From Haloarchaeobius sp. HME9146 (GTDB taxonomy: Archaea > Halobacteriota > Halobacteria > Halobacteriales > Natrialbaceae), in contig NZ_JAODVR010000001.1 of NCBI RefSeq assembly GCF_025399835.1, positions 992,001 to 1,056,000 on the forward strand: a stretch of DNA of 64,000 nucleotides, in the 5' to 3' direction. The notes under the pieces are model-generated. The model did no database searches. It saw nothing but the letters and a program-made list of their open reading frames with translations, and had not been told where the DNA came from. Positions 26,334 through 34,734 of the stretch are shown here, one piece after another (the first letter of the stretch is position 1; every line of letters begins with the position of its first letter). The translations under genes and the position numbers were made by a program.

Positions 26334-27644
26334 TTAGCCGATTTCCTGAACGTTCTTGGCCGACTCGTATTCCATGTACCGGACCTCGACGGCCACGTCG
26401 TTGCCGTTCACGACGTTCTCGCGTAGCTGTTCGGGGAGCCCAGGATACGTCTCTCCCGGTGGTCTGGCGAGCGTGACGACGACCTGCTCGGGCCGCGGGT
26501 CGAAGATACGCTGGTAGAGGTTCTCCTCGTGGACGAGCTTCACGTCGACGAGCCTGAGTTCGGGGTAGTCGTTGACGGTCGTCTCGACCCCGGCGACCAT
26601 GTCGTCCTCGATGGCCGCGGTCGTGTAGGACATGTAGGTGACGCCGCCGAGGAACACCGACAGGATCGCGATGGACGCGACGAGAACGGCGACGCGTTTG
26701 AGGGTCGCCGTCCGGGCCTCGTCCAGCCGGAGCCAGTGTTCGGGTCGGTAGCCGGAGTACCAGAGCGTGGCCGTCGCGGCGAGGTTGATTGAGAGGACGT
26801 TGACGAGGACGAGGACGCTCGCACCGAGGACCACCAGTGGTTTCATGTAGGCGATGCCGATGCCGATGACGGCGGTCGGCGGGACGAGCGCGACCGCGAT
26901 CATGACGCCCACGAGGGAGGCGGAGACGCCCGAACGCATCGACATCGCGCCGGCGATACCGGCCCCGAGTGCCACCGCCAGTGAGAGGATATCGGGGCGC
27001 AATCGCTCCTGGACCTGCCCGACGGTCAGGATGTCCATCGGGGGGATGAGGTGGAGGGTCCGGAGCAACGCCGCGAACGCCGCGGCGGCGACGACCGCCA
27101 GAACGAGGCCGAGTATCTGGAGCCGGGCCCCACGCGAGAAGAGGTCCGCGTCGTCGAGGACCGTCCCGACGCTCGCGGCCATCGCGGGGCCGATGAGTGG
27201 CGCGATGACCATCGAGCCGACGACGACGGCGGCCGAGTCGAGCAACACGCCGGCCGTGGCGATGACGACGCTCACCACGGTCAACAGGGCGTACGCCGGC
27301 ACTTCGGGAGCCATCTCCCTGGCCTGTGACTTCAGTTCCTCGCGGGAGATCCGGTTCGAGGTCTCCTCCTCCTTTGCGTACTTCTCTTTGAGTCGCTCGA
27401 ACTTCTTGGAGACCACCGTCTCGGCGTCCACGACGACTGTGTAGGACTGGCGCTCGATACCGGCCTCGCGGAGCTCCTGGAGGATCGGCTCGACGGCCTC
27501 GGACGGCAACGGGAACGAGACGACACCCGTGTACTTCCGGCCGCTGGTCTCGTCGGTGAGCACGTAATCGATGTCCTCGTCGTCGAGGAGGTCGAGGACG
27601 GCCTCGCGCTTGCCCGCCGGAATCATGACCTGGACGAGTCGCAC
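26334..27644 (-). CDS. TIGR00341 / DUF389 family membrane protein
   Basis: This 436-residue protein is best started at GTG 27644 (reading VRLVQVMIPAGKREAVLDLL), as relatives begin at this point; a longer frame upstream looks non-coding. A cytoplasmic N-terminal domain of about 130 residues is followed by six to eight helices (AYALLTVVSVVIATAGVLLD, SAAVVVGSMVIAPLIGPAMA) and a C-terminal soluble domain after about 350. The family's function is unknown. Confidence 0.88.
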   Translation of the reverse strand: MRLVQVMIPAGKREAVLDLLDDEDIDYVLTDETSGRKYTGVVSFPLPSEAVEPILQELREAGIERQSYTVVVDAETVVSKKFERLKEKYAKEEETSNRISREELKSQAREMAPEVPAYALLTVVSVVIATAGVLLDSAAVVVGSMVIAPLIGPAMAASVGTVLDDADLFSRGARLQILGLVLAVVAAAAFAALLRTLHLIPPMDILTVGQVQERLRPDILSLAVALGAGIAGAMSMRSGVSASLVGVMIAVALVPPTAVIGIGIAYMKPLVVLGASVLVLVNVLSINLAATATLWYSGYRPEHWLRLDEARTATLKRVAVLVASIAILSVFLGGVTYMSYTTAAIEDDMVAGVETTVNDYPELRLVDVKLVHEENLYQRIFDPRPEQVVVTLARPPGETYPGLPEQLRENVVNGNDVAVEVRYMEYESAKNVQEIG

Positions 27645-27837
27645 GTCCGTTCCGACGGGTAGCTGATAGAAATAGCTCCCGCCTGTGGGTCTCCGTCTTG
27701 GATGGCGAACAGGCGACGCTCGATGGCTGCTGCCGGGGAGGGCGTCGCGCAACCGCTGGGTCACCGGCAGTCGCAGTCAGGGCACGGCCGGGTTGGCCGC
27801 GGCATCGGATAAGAAGCCTCGGTGAGTGGTACGGGGG

Positions 27838-28098
27838 TCAGGGACGCAGGCCGCGAACCGCGCCCACCAGCCACTTCGTGGCCGGGAAGAGCCAGCGCTC
27901 GTGGCGGAACCGGTTGTAGCCGTGGATGGTCAGGCCGAGGAAGACGATGCCGGTGAGGAGTGCGGTGAACAGGAGGGCGGTCTCGGTCGGGAGGGCGTAG
28001 GCGGCGACGAGAAACCCGACCAGCGCTGCGAGGGTCGCTGGCACCAGCGCGTCGACGACGCCGAGGGAGAGGGCAGCGAGCGATTCACCGAAGGCCAT
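27838..28098 (-). CDS. Small two-helix membrane protein
   Basis: This 86-residue protein starts [20 protein letters not shown] at 28098. It has two hydrophobic helices ([17 protein letters not shown] and [20 protein letters not shown]) and a basic C-terminal half ([20 protein letters not shown]). I do not recognise a family. It is divergent from engB. Confidence 0.65.
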   Translation of the reverse strand: MAFGESLAALSLGVVDALVPATLAALVGFLVAAYALPTETALLFTALLTGIVFLGLTIHGYNRFRHERWLFPATKWLVGAVRGLRP

Positions 28099-28215
28099 AC
28101 CACATCCGAGGGGCCTGGGTGTCATAGACCCAGCGTTCGCAGTGAGTGTTCACCGCGCAGGGACGGGCCGACCGAACCAGACACGCTTTTCCCCGTCCCC
28201 GGGCTACGACCGTCC

Positions 28216-28833
28216 ATGTTCGAGAACCGCCCGAACCGAGAGAGCGAGGTCGTCCTGGTAGGGCGGTCGAACGTCGGCAAGTCGACGCTGATGCGCCAGC
28301 TCACCGGGCACCGCTTCGACACGGGTGGCAAGCCCGGTGTGACGCGCTCGCCGAACCACTACGACTGGGCACCCGAGGACTTCATGATAACCGACCTGCC
28401 CGGCTTCGGCTTCATGTCCGGGGTGGCCGAGGAGCAACGCGAGGCCATCAAGGACGACATCGTCCACTACCTCGAGGAGTACGCCGACAACTTCCTGGTC
28501 GGCGTCGTCGTGGTCGACGGCAAGAGCGTCATCGACATCATCGACCGCCACTCCGGCCCGGACTCCATACCCTACGACGTGGAGATGTTCCACTTCCTGC
28601 AGGAACTCGGCGTCCCCACCGTCGTCGCGGTCAACAAGATGGACAAGGTCGACGACAAGGACGAACGCCTGAACGACCTCTGTGACCGTCTCGGCCTCTA
28701 CCCGCCGTGGAAGCAGTGGCAGGACACCATCGCCCCCATCTCGGCGAAGCAGGGCCGTATCGACCCGTTCGAGCAGGCCGTCCGGTCCATCCTCCACGAC
28801 CACAAGCGCGACGACCTGCTGAAGTTCTTCTGA
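28216..28833 (+). CDS. engB: GTP-binding protein EngB
   Basis: This 205-residue GTPase has G1 [17 protein letters not shown]3 DLPGFGFM and G4 NKMDK. It starts [20 protein letters not shown] at 28216. The length and the short N-terminus match the YihA/EngB family, which acts in ribosome assembly in bacteria; the archaeal role is inferred. A NUDIX gene follows on the same strand. Confidence 0.95.
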   Translation: MFENRPNRESEVVLVGRSNVGKSTLMRQLTGHRFDTGGKPGVTRSPNHYDWAPEDFMITDLPGFGFMSGVAEEQREAIKDDIVHYLEEYADNFLVGVVVVDGKSVIDIIDRHSGPDSIPYDVEMFHFLQELGVPTVVAVNKMDKVDDKDERLNDLCDRLGLYPPWKQWQDTIAPISAKQGRIDPFEQAVRSILHDHKRDDLLKFF

Positions 28834-28922
28834 GCCGGCCACACCGTTCCGGCCGGGCCCTTCAGGCCACCACGACTGCGATGGCCGATGGTGATAAGTC
28901 GCTGGCTCAAGACGACACTACG

Positions 28923-29369
28923 ATGACATCTGGTGGGCGGTACGTGGTGAACGTCGAGGCGGCCATCTACAGCGGTGGGGAGTACCTGCTCGTCGAGCGT
29001 GCTCCCGACGAGGACCACGCACCCGGGACCCTCGCCCTCGTCGGCGGGACCGTCGAACGCACCGACCACGACACGAGCGCACTCGAGAGCACTGTCCACC
29101 GCGAGGTCCGCGAGGAGGTCGGGCTGTCGGTCACCGACCTGCAGTACGTCCAGAGCAACGCCTTCGTCACCGATTCCGGAGACCCCTGTCTCAACGTCGT
29201 CTTCCTGGCTCGTCACGACGGTGGCGACGCCCGCATCGCGGCCCCCGACGAGGTTGCCGCCCTGCACTGGCTCACACCATCGGCGGTGGAGAGCCATCCG
29301 GACGTCCCCGAGTGGACGGCTGCCTTCGTCGCGTTGAGCGACGAGCGACGCCGGGCCCTCGAGTGGTGA
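28923..29369 (+). CDS. NUDIX hydrolase
   Basis: This 148-residue enzyme starts MTSGGRYVVNVEAAIYSGGE at 28923; a TATA-like GATAAG about 28 bp upstream supports this, although an ATG at 28881 is also possible. The Nudix box begins GGTVERTDHD and ends HREVREEVGL, with a slightly longer loop in the middle than the canonical GX5EX7REUXEEXGU. It should hydrolyse a nucleoside diphosphate linked to another group; the substrate is unknown. It ends exactly where the convergent GNAT gene ends. Confidence 0.88.
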   Translation: MTSGGRYVVNVEAAIYSGGEYLLVERAPDEDHAPGTLALVGGTVERTDHDTSALESTVHREVREEVGLSVTDLQYVQSNAFVTDSGDPCLNVVFLARHDGGDARIAAPDEVAALHWLTPSAVESHPDVPEWTAAFVALSDERRRALEW

Positions 29370-29849
29370 CTACACGAACTTCTTCTCCATGAGTTTGACC
29401 GCCAGCTCGGCAGTGACGCCGTTCCCCGTGGTCTCGACCACATCGGCACCGACCACGTCCCAGCCAGCCTGCCGGTAGAACGGGACCGCGTTCAGCGACG
29501 CCCACAGGTAACAGCCGTCGAGCCCGGCGTCCCTGGCCGTCCCCTCGAGGTGTGCCAGCAGCGCGGAGCCGACGCCACGCCTCGCTGCCGCCGGCTTGAC
29601 GTACACCGCCCGAACTTCGCCGTCGTCGACCGCCAGATGCCCGAAGCCGACGACCTCTCCGTCGAGTTCCGCGACGACGAAGTGCTCGCCCGGCTCGTCG
29701 TACGGGTACTTCTCGGGGTCCTTCCGGCCAGCCCATGCGAGCACCTGTCGGTCGTCGTAGTGGGTGCGCCCGAGTTCACGTGCCGAGGCCGCGTGCAGGC
29801 TGGCGACGGCAGGCATGTCCTTGTGCGTGGCCGGTCGGACGGTGACCAT
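29370..29849 (-). CDS. GNAT family N-acetyltransferase
   Basis: This 159-residue enzyme starts MVTVRPATHKDMPAVASLHA at 29849. Its acetyl-CoA pyrophosphate loop is AAARRGVGSALLAHLE near 98 and a conserved NAVPFYRQAGWDV follows. The protein acetylates an unknown amine substrate. Its stop codon abuts the stop of the NUDIX gene on the other strand with no gap. Confidence 0.9.
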   Translation of the reverse strand: MVTVRPATHKDMPAVASLHAASARELGRTHYDDRQVLAWAGRKDPEKYPYDEPGEHFVVAELDGEVVGFGHLAVDDGEVRAVYVKPAAARRGVGSALLAHLEGTARDAGLDGCYLWASLNAVPFYRQAGWDVVGADVVETTGNGVTAELAVKLMEKKFV

Positions 29850-29939
29850 ACGGCCAGAGACGTGACTCTTGGCCAAGAGTGCAGCGACCGTACAGGAACG
29901 GTTGTCGGACCGGTTCGTCGCTGTCGGCCGAGCGTTCGA

Positions 29940-30008
29940 GAGTTGGTGGCTCGGGGTAAGTCCTCGTCACAAGGGGCTCAGAGGGGGCAAGACGATTTCT
30001 GTTAGTAG
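29940..30008 (+). repeat. Dispersed island repeat, copy 1 (right part only)
   Basis: This copy contains GTGGCTCGGGG, CCTCGTCACAAGGGGCTC and the right end TTTCTGTTAGTAG, matching copies 2-4 at 30813, 34518 and 43233. The left half of the element is missing, so it is truncated. It marks the left edge of the accessory island. In one frame it reads as a false protein tail, so apparent open frames across it should not be called genes. Confidence 0.85.
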
Positions 30009-30044
30009 TTCCGTGCCGACGCCGAGTGGTAGTAACCTTTACCC

Positions 30045-30060
30045 AGTAGAACATTCTACT
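30045..30060. promoter_or_regulatory. Palindromic operator upstream of the toxin-antitoxin pair
   Basis: The 16-bp sequence AGTAGAACATTCTACT has perfect 7-bp inverted arms around CA. It lies 7 bp upstream of the antitoxin ATG (30068) and just downstream of a weak TATA-like stretch (TAACCTTTACCC). This is the expected place for autoregulation by a VapB-type antitoxin. Confidence 0.6.
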
Positions 30061-30067
30061 TCACTAT

Positions 30068-30343
30068 ATGGCCACCTCGGTGAAGATGGACGACGACACG
30101 AAATCCCGGCTCGAACGGTTACAGGCCGAAATCCGCCTGGAGACCGGTAAGCGAGTCACACAGCAGGAGATCCTCGCTCGGCTCGTCGAGCGCGCCATCG
30201 AGTCAAAGGCAGACCTCATCGATTCGTTCCGCGAGAAACGGGTTCCCATCTCCGACGCCGAGCGCGAGTCGTTCCACGACGGGATGATTTCTTCTGGAAC
30301 CACGACGAGCGAAGATGACATCGACGACGTGCTATACGGATGA
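30068..30343 (+). CDS. VapB-like antitoxin
   Basis: This 91-residue acidic protein starts MATSVKMDDDTKSRLERLQA. The N-terminal KMDDDTKSRLERLQAEI and RVTQQEILARLVERAI resemble a ribbon-helix-helix DNA-binding domain; the C-terminal half (SFREKRVPISDAERESFHDG) would wrap the toxin. It overlaps the toxin start by four bases (ATGA), typical of toxin-antitoxin operons. A perfect palindrome in its promoter fits autoregulation. Confidence 0.85.
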   Translation: MATSVKMDDDTKSRLERLQAEIRLETGKRVTQQEILARLVERAIESKADLIDSFREKRVPISDAERESFHDGMISSGTTTSEDDIDDVLYG

Positions 30344-30768
30344 GTGTCCTCGTCGACACCGGCGTCTTCTTCGCCCACCACGACAGGGACGCCGAGCGCC
30401 ACGATGCTGCAGTGGAAACGTTTGACAACCTCCTCGATGGCGCGTACGGACAACCCTACACGTGCGACTACGTGCTCGACGAGACGGTGACGCTGACGCG
30501 CGTTCGAACCGGGTCGTTCGAGGCGGCGGATACTGTCGTCAGCCGTATCCTCGGTGAGGAGCCGTTCCCGGACGTGTTTGAAATGGTTCACGCTGGGCCA
30601 GCCGAGGTGCGTGGTGCGCTGGAGATGTTCCGGACCTACGACGACCACGACCTCAGTTTCACCGACGCCATGCTGGTCCACCTCTGTGAACACCGCGATA
30701 TCGACGCCGTTCTGAGCTTCGACGACGACTTCGATGGGGTCGTCAACCGTATCGAGCCTGGTCGGTGA
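30340..30768 (+). CDS. VapC-like PIN domain ribonuclease toxin
   Basis: This 142-residue PIN protein starts MSVLVDTGVFFAHHDRDAER. The acidic active-site residues are visible: Asp in VLVDTG, Glu in VLDETVTL, Asp in SFTDAMLVH and Asp in LSFDDDFDGV. VapC toxins cleave RNA, commonly tRNA, and are neutralised by the upstream antitoxin. It is at the left edge of the accessory island. Confidence 0.9.
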   Translation: MSVLVDTGVFFAHHDRDAERHDAAVETFDNLLDGAYGQPYTCDYVLDETVTLTRVRTGSFEAADTVVSRILGEEPFPDVFEMVHAGPAEVRGALEMFRTYDDHDLSFTDAMLVHLCEHRDIDAVLSFDDDFDGVVNRIEPGR

Positions 30769-30812
30769 ACGCAGGTCCTTCTCACGCGGGTCTCGAAGTC
30801 GAATCACGACGG

Positions 30813-30924
30813 TCTACGAATAGATTCCTGAGAACGCCGGGTACAGGCCGTCAGAAGTCGGTGGCTCGGGGAAAGTCCTCGTCACAAGGGGCTCGGAGGG
30901 GGCGAGATGATTTCTGTTAGTAGA
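30813..30924 (+). repeat. Dispersed island repeat, copy 2 (complete)
   Basis: This complete copy runs from TCTACGAATAGA to TCTGTTAGTAGA. The two ends are imperfect inverted repeats (TCTACGAATAGA against TCTACTAACAGA read from the other end, 10 of 12 matching). This is the structure of a small non-autonomous transposon, with no coding sequence of its own. The 20 bp to the left (TCTCGAAGTCGAATCACGAC) is also shared with copy 4. Confidence 0.8.
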
Positions 30925-30968
30925 ATATTCGAGTTTCCGAGTTATAATTTGAATCTTCAGGTTGTATT

Positions 30969-31709
30969 TCAGTCACTCCGCCTCGGTTCCTTCAGTCCGA
31001 GGTGTTCTTCGATGGCCCTGAATCTATTTCCCCATGGGTCAGTTGGGTGTTCCCACCACTCATCACTTGGTCTGGTCATGTGGTCTGTAGCGATTATCAT
31101 TATCTGACCGTTAGATAGTTCTTCGACTCGCCATGCTGGACTTGAAAGAATCGTATCCCGTCCCAATCTCTCAATAAATCTTTCTGAAAATATTGTAGAC
31201 CAAAACACCCTAGGAAGTTGTCCTTTCTCGATTTCCTCCTTTGATATATACGGGTCTTCTTCGTTTCCAGCCTCAGCGAGCCCAAATGAAAACGAAGGCG
31301 TGAGGTAATTTCCCACCTCCGAAATGATTTCCAGAAGAGTTTCTAAATTCTGTCCGGCAGATATAGTAGTTTTACTACCGGATTTACCAAAGGCCGCTGT
31401 ATTAACGTGTATGCTTATTGTTGGGACCTCAGGAATCGAAGGAACGCCTGGGTTAAGAAGTAGATTGACATTAAACAGCTCTGATTCGATTTGGAGCCTT
31501 CCATAGTTCTCTTCAAAGATGGCCGAAGTCGAATTTTCTAAATTACCAAGATCTCGTTCCGCTAATGACTGTGAATGTTTATTCTTGTACTTGTAGCTAC
31601 GATGCTCCTCTCCAAGGACCACCTCACATATATTAACAACCTTACGGAAGTCAGATACTGTGAAACCTTCCAGACTAAGATAATGGTTTGTGAACCAATC
31701 GGTGCCCAT
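30969..31709 (-). CDS. Immunity-like protein (DUF3396/Imm52-type layout)
   Basis: This 246-residue AT-rich gene has no signal or membrane helix. The last third contains PRVFWSTIFSERFIERLG, then SPAWRVEELSNGQIMIIATD. The W..I.SE...E.LG....L..PAW.VEEL..G arrangement recalls the C-terminal part of DUF3396/Imm52-type immunity proteins that guard against bacterial polymorphic toxins (family assignment uncertain). A paralogue, broken by a stop, lies at 32154-32825. With no toxin directly beside it, this would be an orphan immunity gene. Confidence 0.55.
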   Translation of the reverse strand: MGTDWFTNHYLSLEGFTVSDFRKVVNICEVVLGEEHRSYKYKNKHSQSLAERDLGNLENSTSAIFEENYGRLQIESELFNVNLLLNPGVPSIPEVPTISIHVNTAAFGKSGSKTTISAGQNLETLLEIISEVGNYLTPSFSFGLAEAGNEEDPYISKEEIEKGQLPRVFWSTIFSERFIERLGRDTILSSPAWRVEELSNGQIMIIATDHMTRPSDEWWEHPTDPWGNRFRAIEEHLGLKEPRRSD

Positions 31710-31789
31710 ATCCAGTCTACAGTTTGAAACGTTTAGTAACTATCGTCACTTCATAGCCGAATTTATCCTTGTTTCGATTTGTCTATTTA

Positions 31790-31882
31790 CGCGCCTTACT
31801 GCACCGCTTCGCGACCGACGAAACGACCGTCGACACCGAGACCGCGGTCATCTACTTCCGGGCGTGTGCTCGCCGCAATTGA
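31790..31882 (+). pseudogene. C-terminal remnant of an unknown GC-rich gene
   Basis: A short high-GC stretch inside AT-rich DNA reads ALLHRFATDETTVDTETAVI and ends ACARRN with a stop at 31880-31882. It has haloarchaeal codon bias but no start codon or upstream body, so it looks like the tail of a deleted gene. The parent gene is not recognised. Confidence 0.35.
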
Positions 31883-31915
31883 TAAAGGGGGCACGACGAG
31901 TACCTTCACACCAGA

Positions 31916-32086
31916 ATGGCGTCCAGTACCGATTCCTCGCCGCCAGTTGACGAAGAAGCCCGCCGACTGTACGAGCGGTATCAGGCGGCCGAGAGCGACG
32001 AGGAACGCCACGCGATTCTCCTCGAGATGGGGAAACTGGATGGCCGTCGGCACGAAGAGATTTACGAGGCACTGGAAGACGAGTGA
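31916..32086 (+). CDS. Small acidic protein, first copy of a duplicated 56-codon gene
   Basis: This 56-residue protein starts MASSTDSSPPVDEEARRLYE, then RYQAAESDEERHAILLEMGK, and ends EEIYEALEDE. It is highly charged, probably helical, and lacks Cys or membrane segments. A second, frameshifted copy lies at 34735. A TATA-like TGATAAAGG lies about 30 bp upstream. The function is unknown; duplication next to two immunity-like genes suggests the unit moved together with them. Confidence 0.7.
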   Translation: MASSTDSSPPVDEEARRLYERYQAAESDEERHAILLEMGKLDGRRHEEIYEALEDE

Positions 32087-32153
32087 GCGTGTTTCTACGT
32101 CGGACTGTTACGGTCGCCCGACTGTAACGAGCAGGCGGGAAATACCCAGAGAA

Positions 32154-32825
32154 CTACGGATTTTGGCCGTCGAGAAGATAGCGATCCACTGGATGGTCTC
32201 GCTTGACGTCTGCCCATGGTGCTTTCGTTTTAATTAGTAGAACACTACCTGTTTCCAGTTCTTCAACCTTCCATGCAGGAGCGTCGAGTACTCTCTCTTT
32301 CCCACCAAGTTGCTCCATCAGAGGTTCTGAATAGATCGCAATCCATGGAATTCGTTCGATCGTAAAATCAGCCTCTACAGGGAGAACTTCGACTGGAGAC
32401 GGTCCAACCCCATGGGTGGGTTGATAATTGACAACATAATACGGATCCAGTTCGATTGCGAGTTCCCGAATTAGATCGACGAATGCTTTTGTGAATCCAG
32501 AATATTCTTCGAACGATTAATCCTCGTCATCTGGGATTACGTAATCTGCGGGGGTAGTAATAATTGCACAAACGTTTGGAATTATATCTAAGTCGATTCC
32601 AACATTTATATTCAGTCTAGTTTCACCGTGAACCCAGTATAACCGTAGCCCACCCCTCTTTTTAGAATCTAATTCTAATTCCATCTCGGTAGGGTCAACC
32701 AGTCTTCCGTCGCTGTCCTTTCCCTTAAGTCCAACCTTAGAACAAACTATGGGAACTCTGTCTACTACCGCTTTTTCATCGAGTTGGGATTTTGAGTAAA
32801 ACTTTACATTCGCTGTCCCTTCCAT
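32154..32825 (-). pseudogene. Immunity-like gene interrupted by one in-frame TAA
   Basis: An N-terminal part of 102 codons (MEGTANVKFYSKSQLDEKAV to VIPDDED) ends in TAA at 32517-32519. The same frame continues for another 120 codons to TAG at 32154. The second part contains PWIAIYSEPLMEQLGG and APAWKVEELETGSVLLIKT, homologous to and at nearly the same position as in the intact 246-residue protein at 30969-31709. Removing the one stop gives a protein of about 223 residues. It is a broken paralogue, or less likely two separate peptides. Confidence 0.7.
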
Positions 32826-32884
32826 ATCTACAGTTCTCAGTATTTTCTCGGTGCTTGTTTATACTAATACCTAAACAGGGAATT

Positions 32885-33121
32885 ATGGGCATCGAGATAC
32901 ATTATCACGAAAGGTGCGGCAAGTGTGGGAATATTAGAAAATTTTTTAAATTCGCGAGATATTGACTATGATGGATATTTTTTCCGCCACAGAGCGAGAG
33001 GGTTAAAGAGGTTGTTGGTGATGGTAACAAGCCGGTATTATTCCCGGAGAGAGAAAGTGAAGAACCGGTAGTAGGTCATGAATCCATAATGGAATGGTTG
33101 ACCCGTAATTGTTCGGATTAA
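32885..33121 (+). pseudogene. Decayed glutaredoxin/thioredoxin-fold gene
   Basis: From ATG 32885 the reading is MGIEIHYHERCGKCGNIRKF, with a CGKC redox-like motif, and it then hits a stop after about 26 codons. Two other frames continue the same protein: first IDYDGYFF, then VKEVVGDGNKPVLFPERE and VVGHESIMEWLTRNCSD. The order CxxC, then V.G.NKPVLF, then V.GHESI..WL is that of a glutaredoxin or GST N-terminal domain. Two frameshifts therefore disrupt it, one near a T/A homopolymer at about 32945. Confidence 0.6.
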
Positions 33122-33128
33122 AAGCCAA

Positions 33129-33245
33129 TCAATGTGGCCGGATTAAATTTCGGACTATGTTTAGGTAGTCTTCAATTGGCCCGAGTGGGACCCAATCATC
33201 CTCATCTAAACTACTTGCGAGTTCGAGTTCTTGTTCGTCAGTTCG
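33129..33245 (-). pseudogene. Gene tail fragment containing DWVPLGPIEDYLN (copy A)
   Basis: Read on the minus strand, this fragment gives LRGVTRTDEQELELASSLDE, DDWVPLGPIEDYLN, then IVRNLIRPH and a stop. It has no start codon and lies in another frame just downstream of the 340-residue gene. A similar stretch, DWVSLGPIEDYLNTV, recurs at 34874-34950. It is the tail of an unrecognised small protein family carried in the island. Confidence 0.45.
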
Positions 33246-33247
33246 TG

Positions 33248-34270
33248 TTACTCCACGGAGTACCCGTGCCGCTCGAGTTCTGCCCTCGCTATCTGTCGTT
33301 TCGACTTGTCTTCGTGGTGTTCCGCGACGTGTCTGAGATTCTGGCGAGCCTCCTCGGACTCGATATGCTGGCCGAGCAGGTCAGCTGCGCGCTGGGCCGT
33401 CTCGTCGTCTTCGTACCAGAGTGGAAGCCAGCTCTGTGCTGCCGCGATACTACGCTCGTCGTCGACCTCACGAAGTGCCATCAGTACTTCCCTACTTAGC
33501 CAGTCAGCACGCTCCGATACCATCGACAGCTTGTACTCGATCTCGTCGTACTCCGAGATTGCCGTTTCGAGGAACTCGGGAAGCGGGTCGTTCTCCTCGA
33601 TGTACTTGCGCATCTTCGGCAAGTCTACGTTCTCGAAGATGAACGCTCGCAGGTCTTTTTCCGTCCGCGAGACTTCGTACTCGTCCAACGACCCGGTTTC
33701 TCTGTAGACGGTTAGCATCGCCTCGGCATCGTCACGCAGCCGACGAAGGATGACGGGTTTCCGAAGATAGAACGGCGGGTCGTCTTCGTCCTCTATCTGG
33801 TCCAATTCGACTGTCACCCAGTCGATTATTGCCTGAGCAAGAGTCTCTTGATTTACCAGTATCGACTTCTCCTGGTCCAGATTGATAGGAGCTAATCCTT
33901 CGACATCCACACCGAGACTAACATACTCGTCATCCTCAGGGTACAAACCATCATTGTCAATCTGAATGAGTCCGAGTCGTGTTCGACCGTCCTCAACAGT
34001 TGTTACAAGGATGGCCTCTAGACCCGCTTCGTATACAGTGAATTTGGCCAGTATCGAATCCTCCCCCGTCAACAATCGGGGGACAGCCTCAAGGGAGAGT
34101 CGTTCACCGAAGTCCGAATCATCTACCCACCCTCTGAATTCGAACGACTCCCCACGCCTGTCTGTCACGGTCAGGAACCCGTAATCTTCGCTGTAAAGGT
34201 GTGCACGACGTATTTTGATGTCCCGCCGATTGCTTCCTTCGCGCGCCGATATAGTGTAATTCGCTAACAT
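33248..34270 (-). CDS. Hypothetical 340-residue protein of the accessory island
   Basis: This protein starts MLANYTISAREGSNRRDIKI at 34270. The N-terminal half is beta-rich (YGFLTVTDRRGESFEFRGWV, ILVTTVEDGRTRLGLIQIDN). The C-terminal half is helical, acidic and repeat-like (EYKLSMVSERADWLSREVLM, RQNLRHVAEHHEDKSKRQIA). It has no signal or membrane segment and I recognise no family. Its size and position among immunity-like genes make a role in the toxin module possible but unproven. Its base composition is intermediate. Confidence 0.65.
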   Translation of the reverse strand: MLANYTISAREGSNRRDIKIRRAHLYSEDYGFLTVTDRRGESFEFRGWVDDSDFGERLSLEAVPRLLTGEDSILAKFTVYEAGLEAILVTTVEDGRTRLGLIQIDNDGLYPEDDEYVSLGVDVEGLAPINLDQEKSILVNQETLAQAIIDWVTVELDQIEDEDDPPFYLRKPVILRRLRDDAEAMLTVYRETGSLDEYEVSRTEKDLRAFIFENVDLPKMRKYIEENDPLPEFLETAISEYDEIEYKLSMVSERADWLSREVLMALREVDDERSIAAAQSWLPLWYEDDETAQRAADLLGQHIESEEARQNLRHVAEHHEDKSKRQIARAELERHGYSVE

Positions 34271-34734
34271 ATTTAGCCCTCTTCAGATGACGCTAAACCA
34301 ATATGGATCTGCTCGATGTGTTCTGGAACAGCACTCTCTGATGAGCAATCGAGGCGGAAACCCATCCGCCTGATGACCACTCTTCCCATCCTGAACCGGG
34401 ATTCCATCGTACGACATCCGGCCCATTCTCTGGATACATAGTTCTAATCGGCACTGTCTAGTTAACCCCCCTGCGCTGGCGTTCGTCCATCAAGCGACTG
34501 ATGCGGTCGCTGAAGTTTCTACGAATAGATTCCTGAAAACGCTTGTTACAGCCCGTCAGAAGTCGGTGGCTCGGGGAAAGTCCTCGTCACAAGGGGCTCG
34601 GAGGGGGCAAGACGATTTCTGTTAGTAGATTCGGTAAGCAATCTCACCGTTTGGTTGAGGATATCGGAGACACTACATCGTGTCCTGTTCAGGGTAACTG
34701 ACACATACAGCCATCAAACACGTTCAAACGAGCG
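34271..34734. other. Low-GC spacer with a short open frame and repeat copy 3
   Basis: This 464-bp spacer holds repeat copy 3 (34518-34629). On the minus strand a 48-codon frame (34293-34439) begins MYPENGPDVVRWNPGSGWEE and continues WSSGGWVSASIAHQRVLF. It is Trp/Gly-rich and has no recognisable family, so it is either a fragment or chance. No other gene is seen. Confidence 0.4.
34518..34629 (+). repeat. Dispersed island repeat, copy 3 (complete)
   Basis: This is a complete copy nearly identical to copy 2, from TCTACGAATAGA to TCTGTTAGTAGA. The upstream flank differs from copies 2 and 4, so the element itself, and not a longer segment, was copied here. Confidence 0.8.

Noticed and set aside
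30840-30890. GGGGAAAGTCC in the island repeat resembles the conserved GAGGAAAGUCC of RNase P RNA
   Set aside because: The unit is only about 110 bp, occurs four times and lacks the other conserved RNase P blocks; inverted ends suggest a mobile element.
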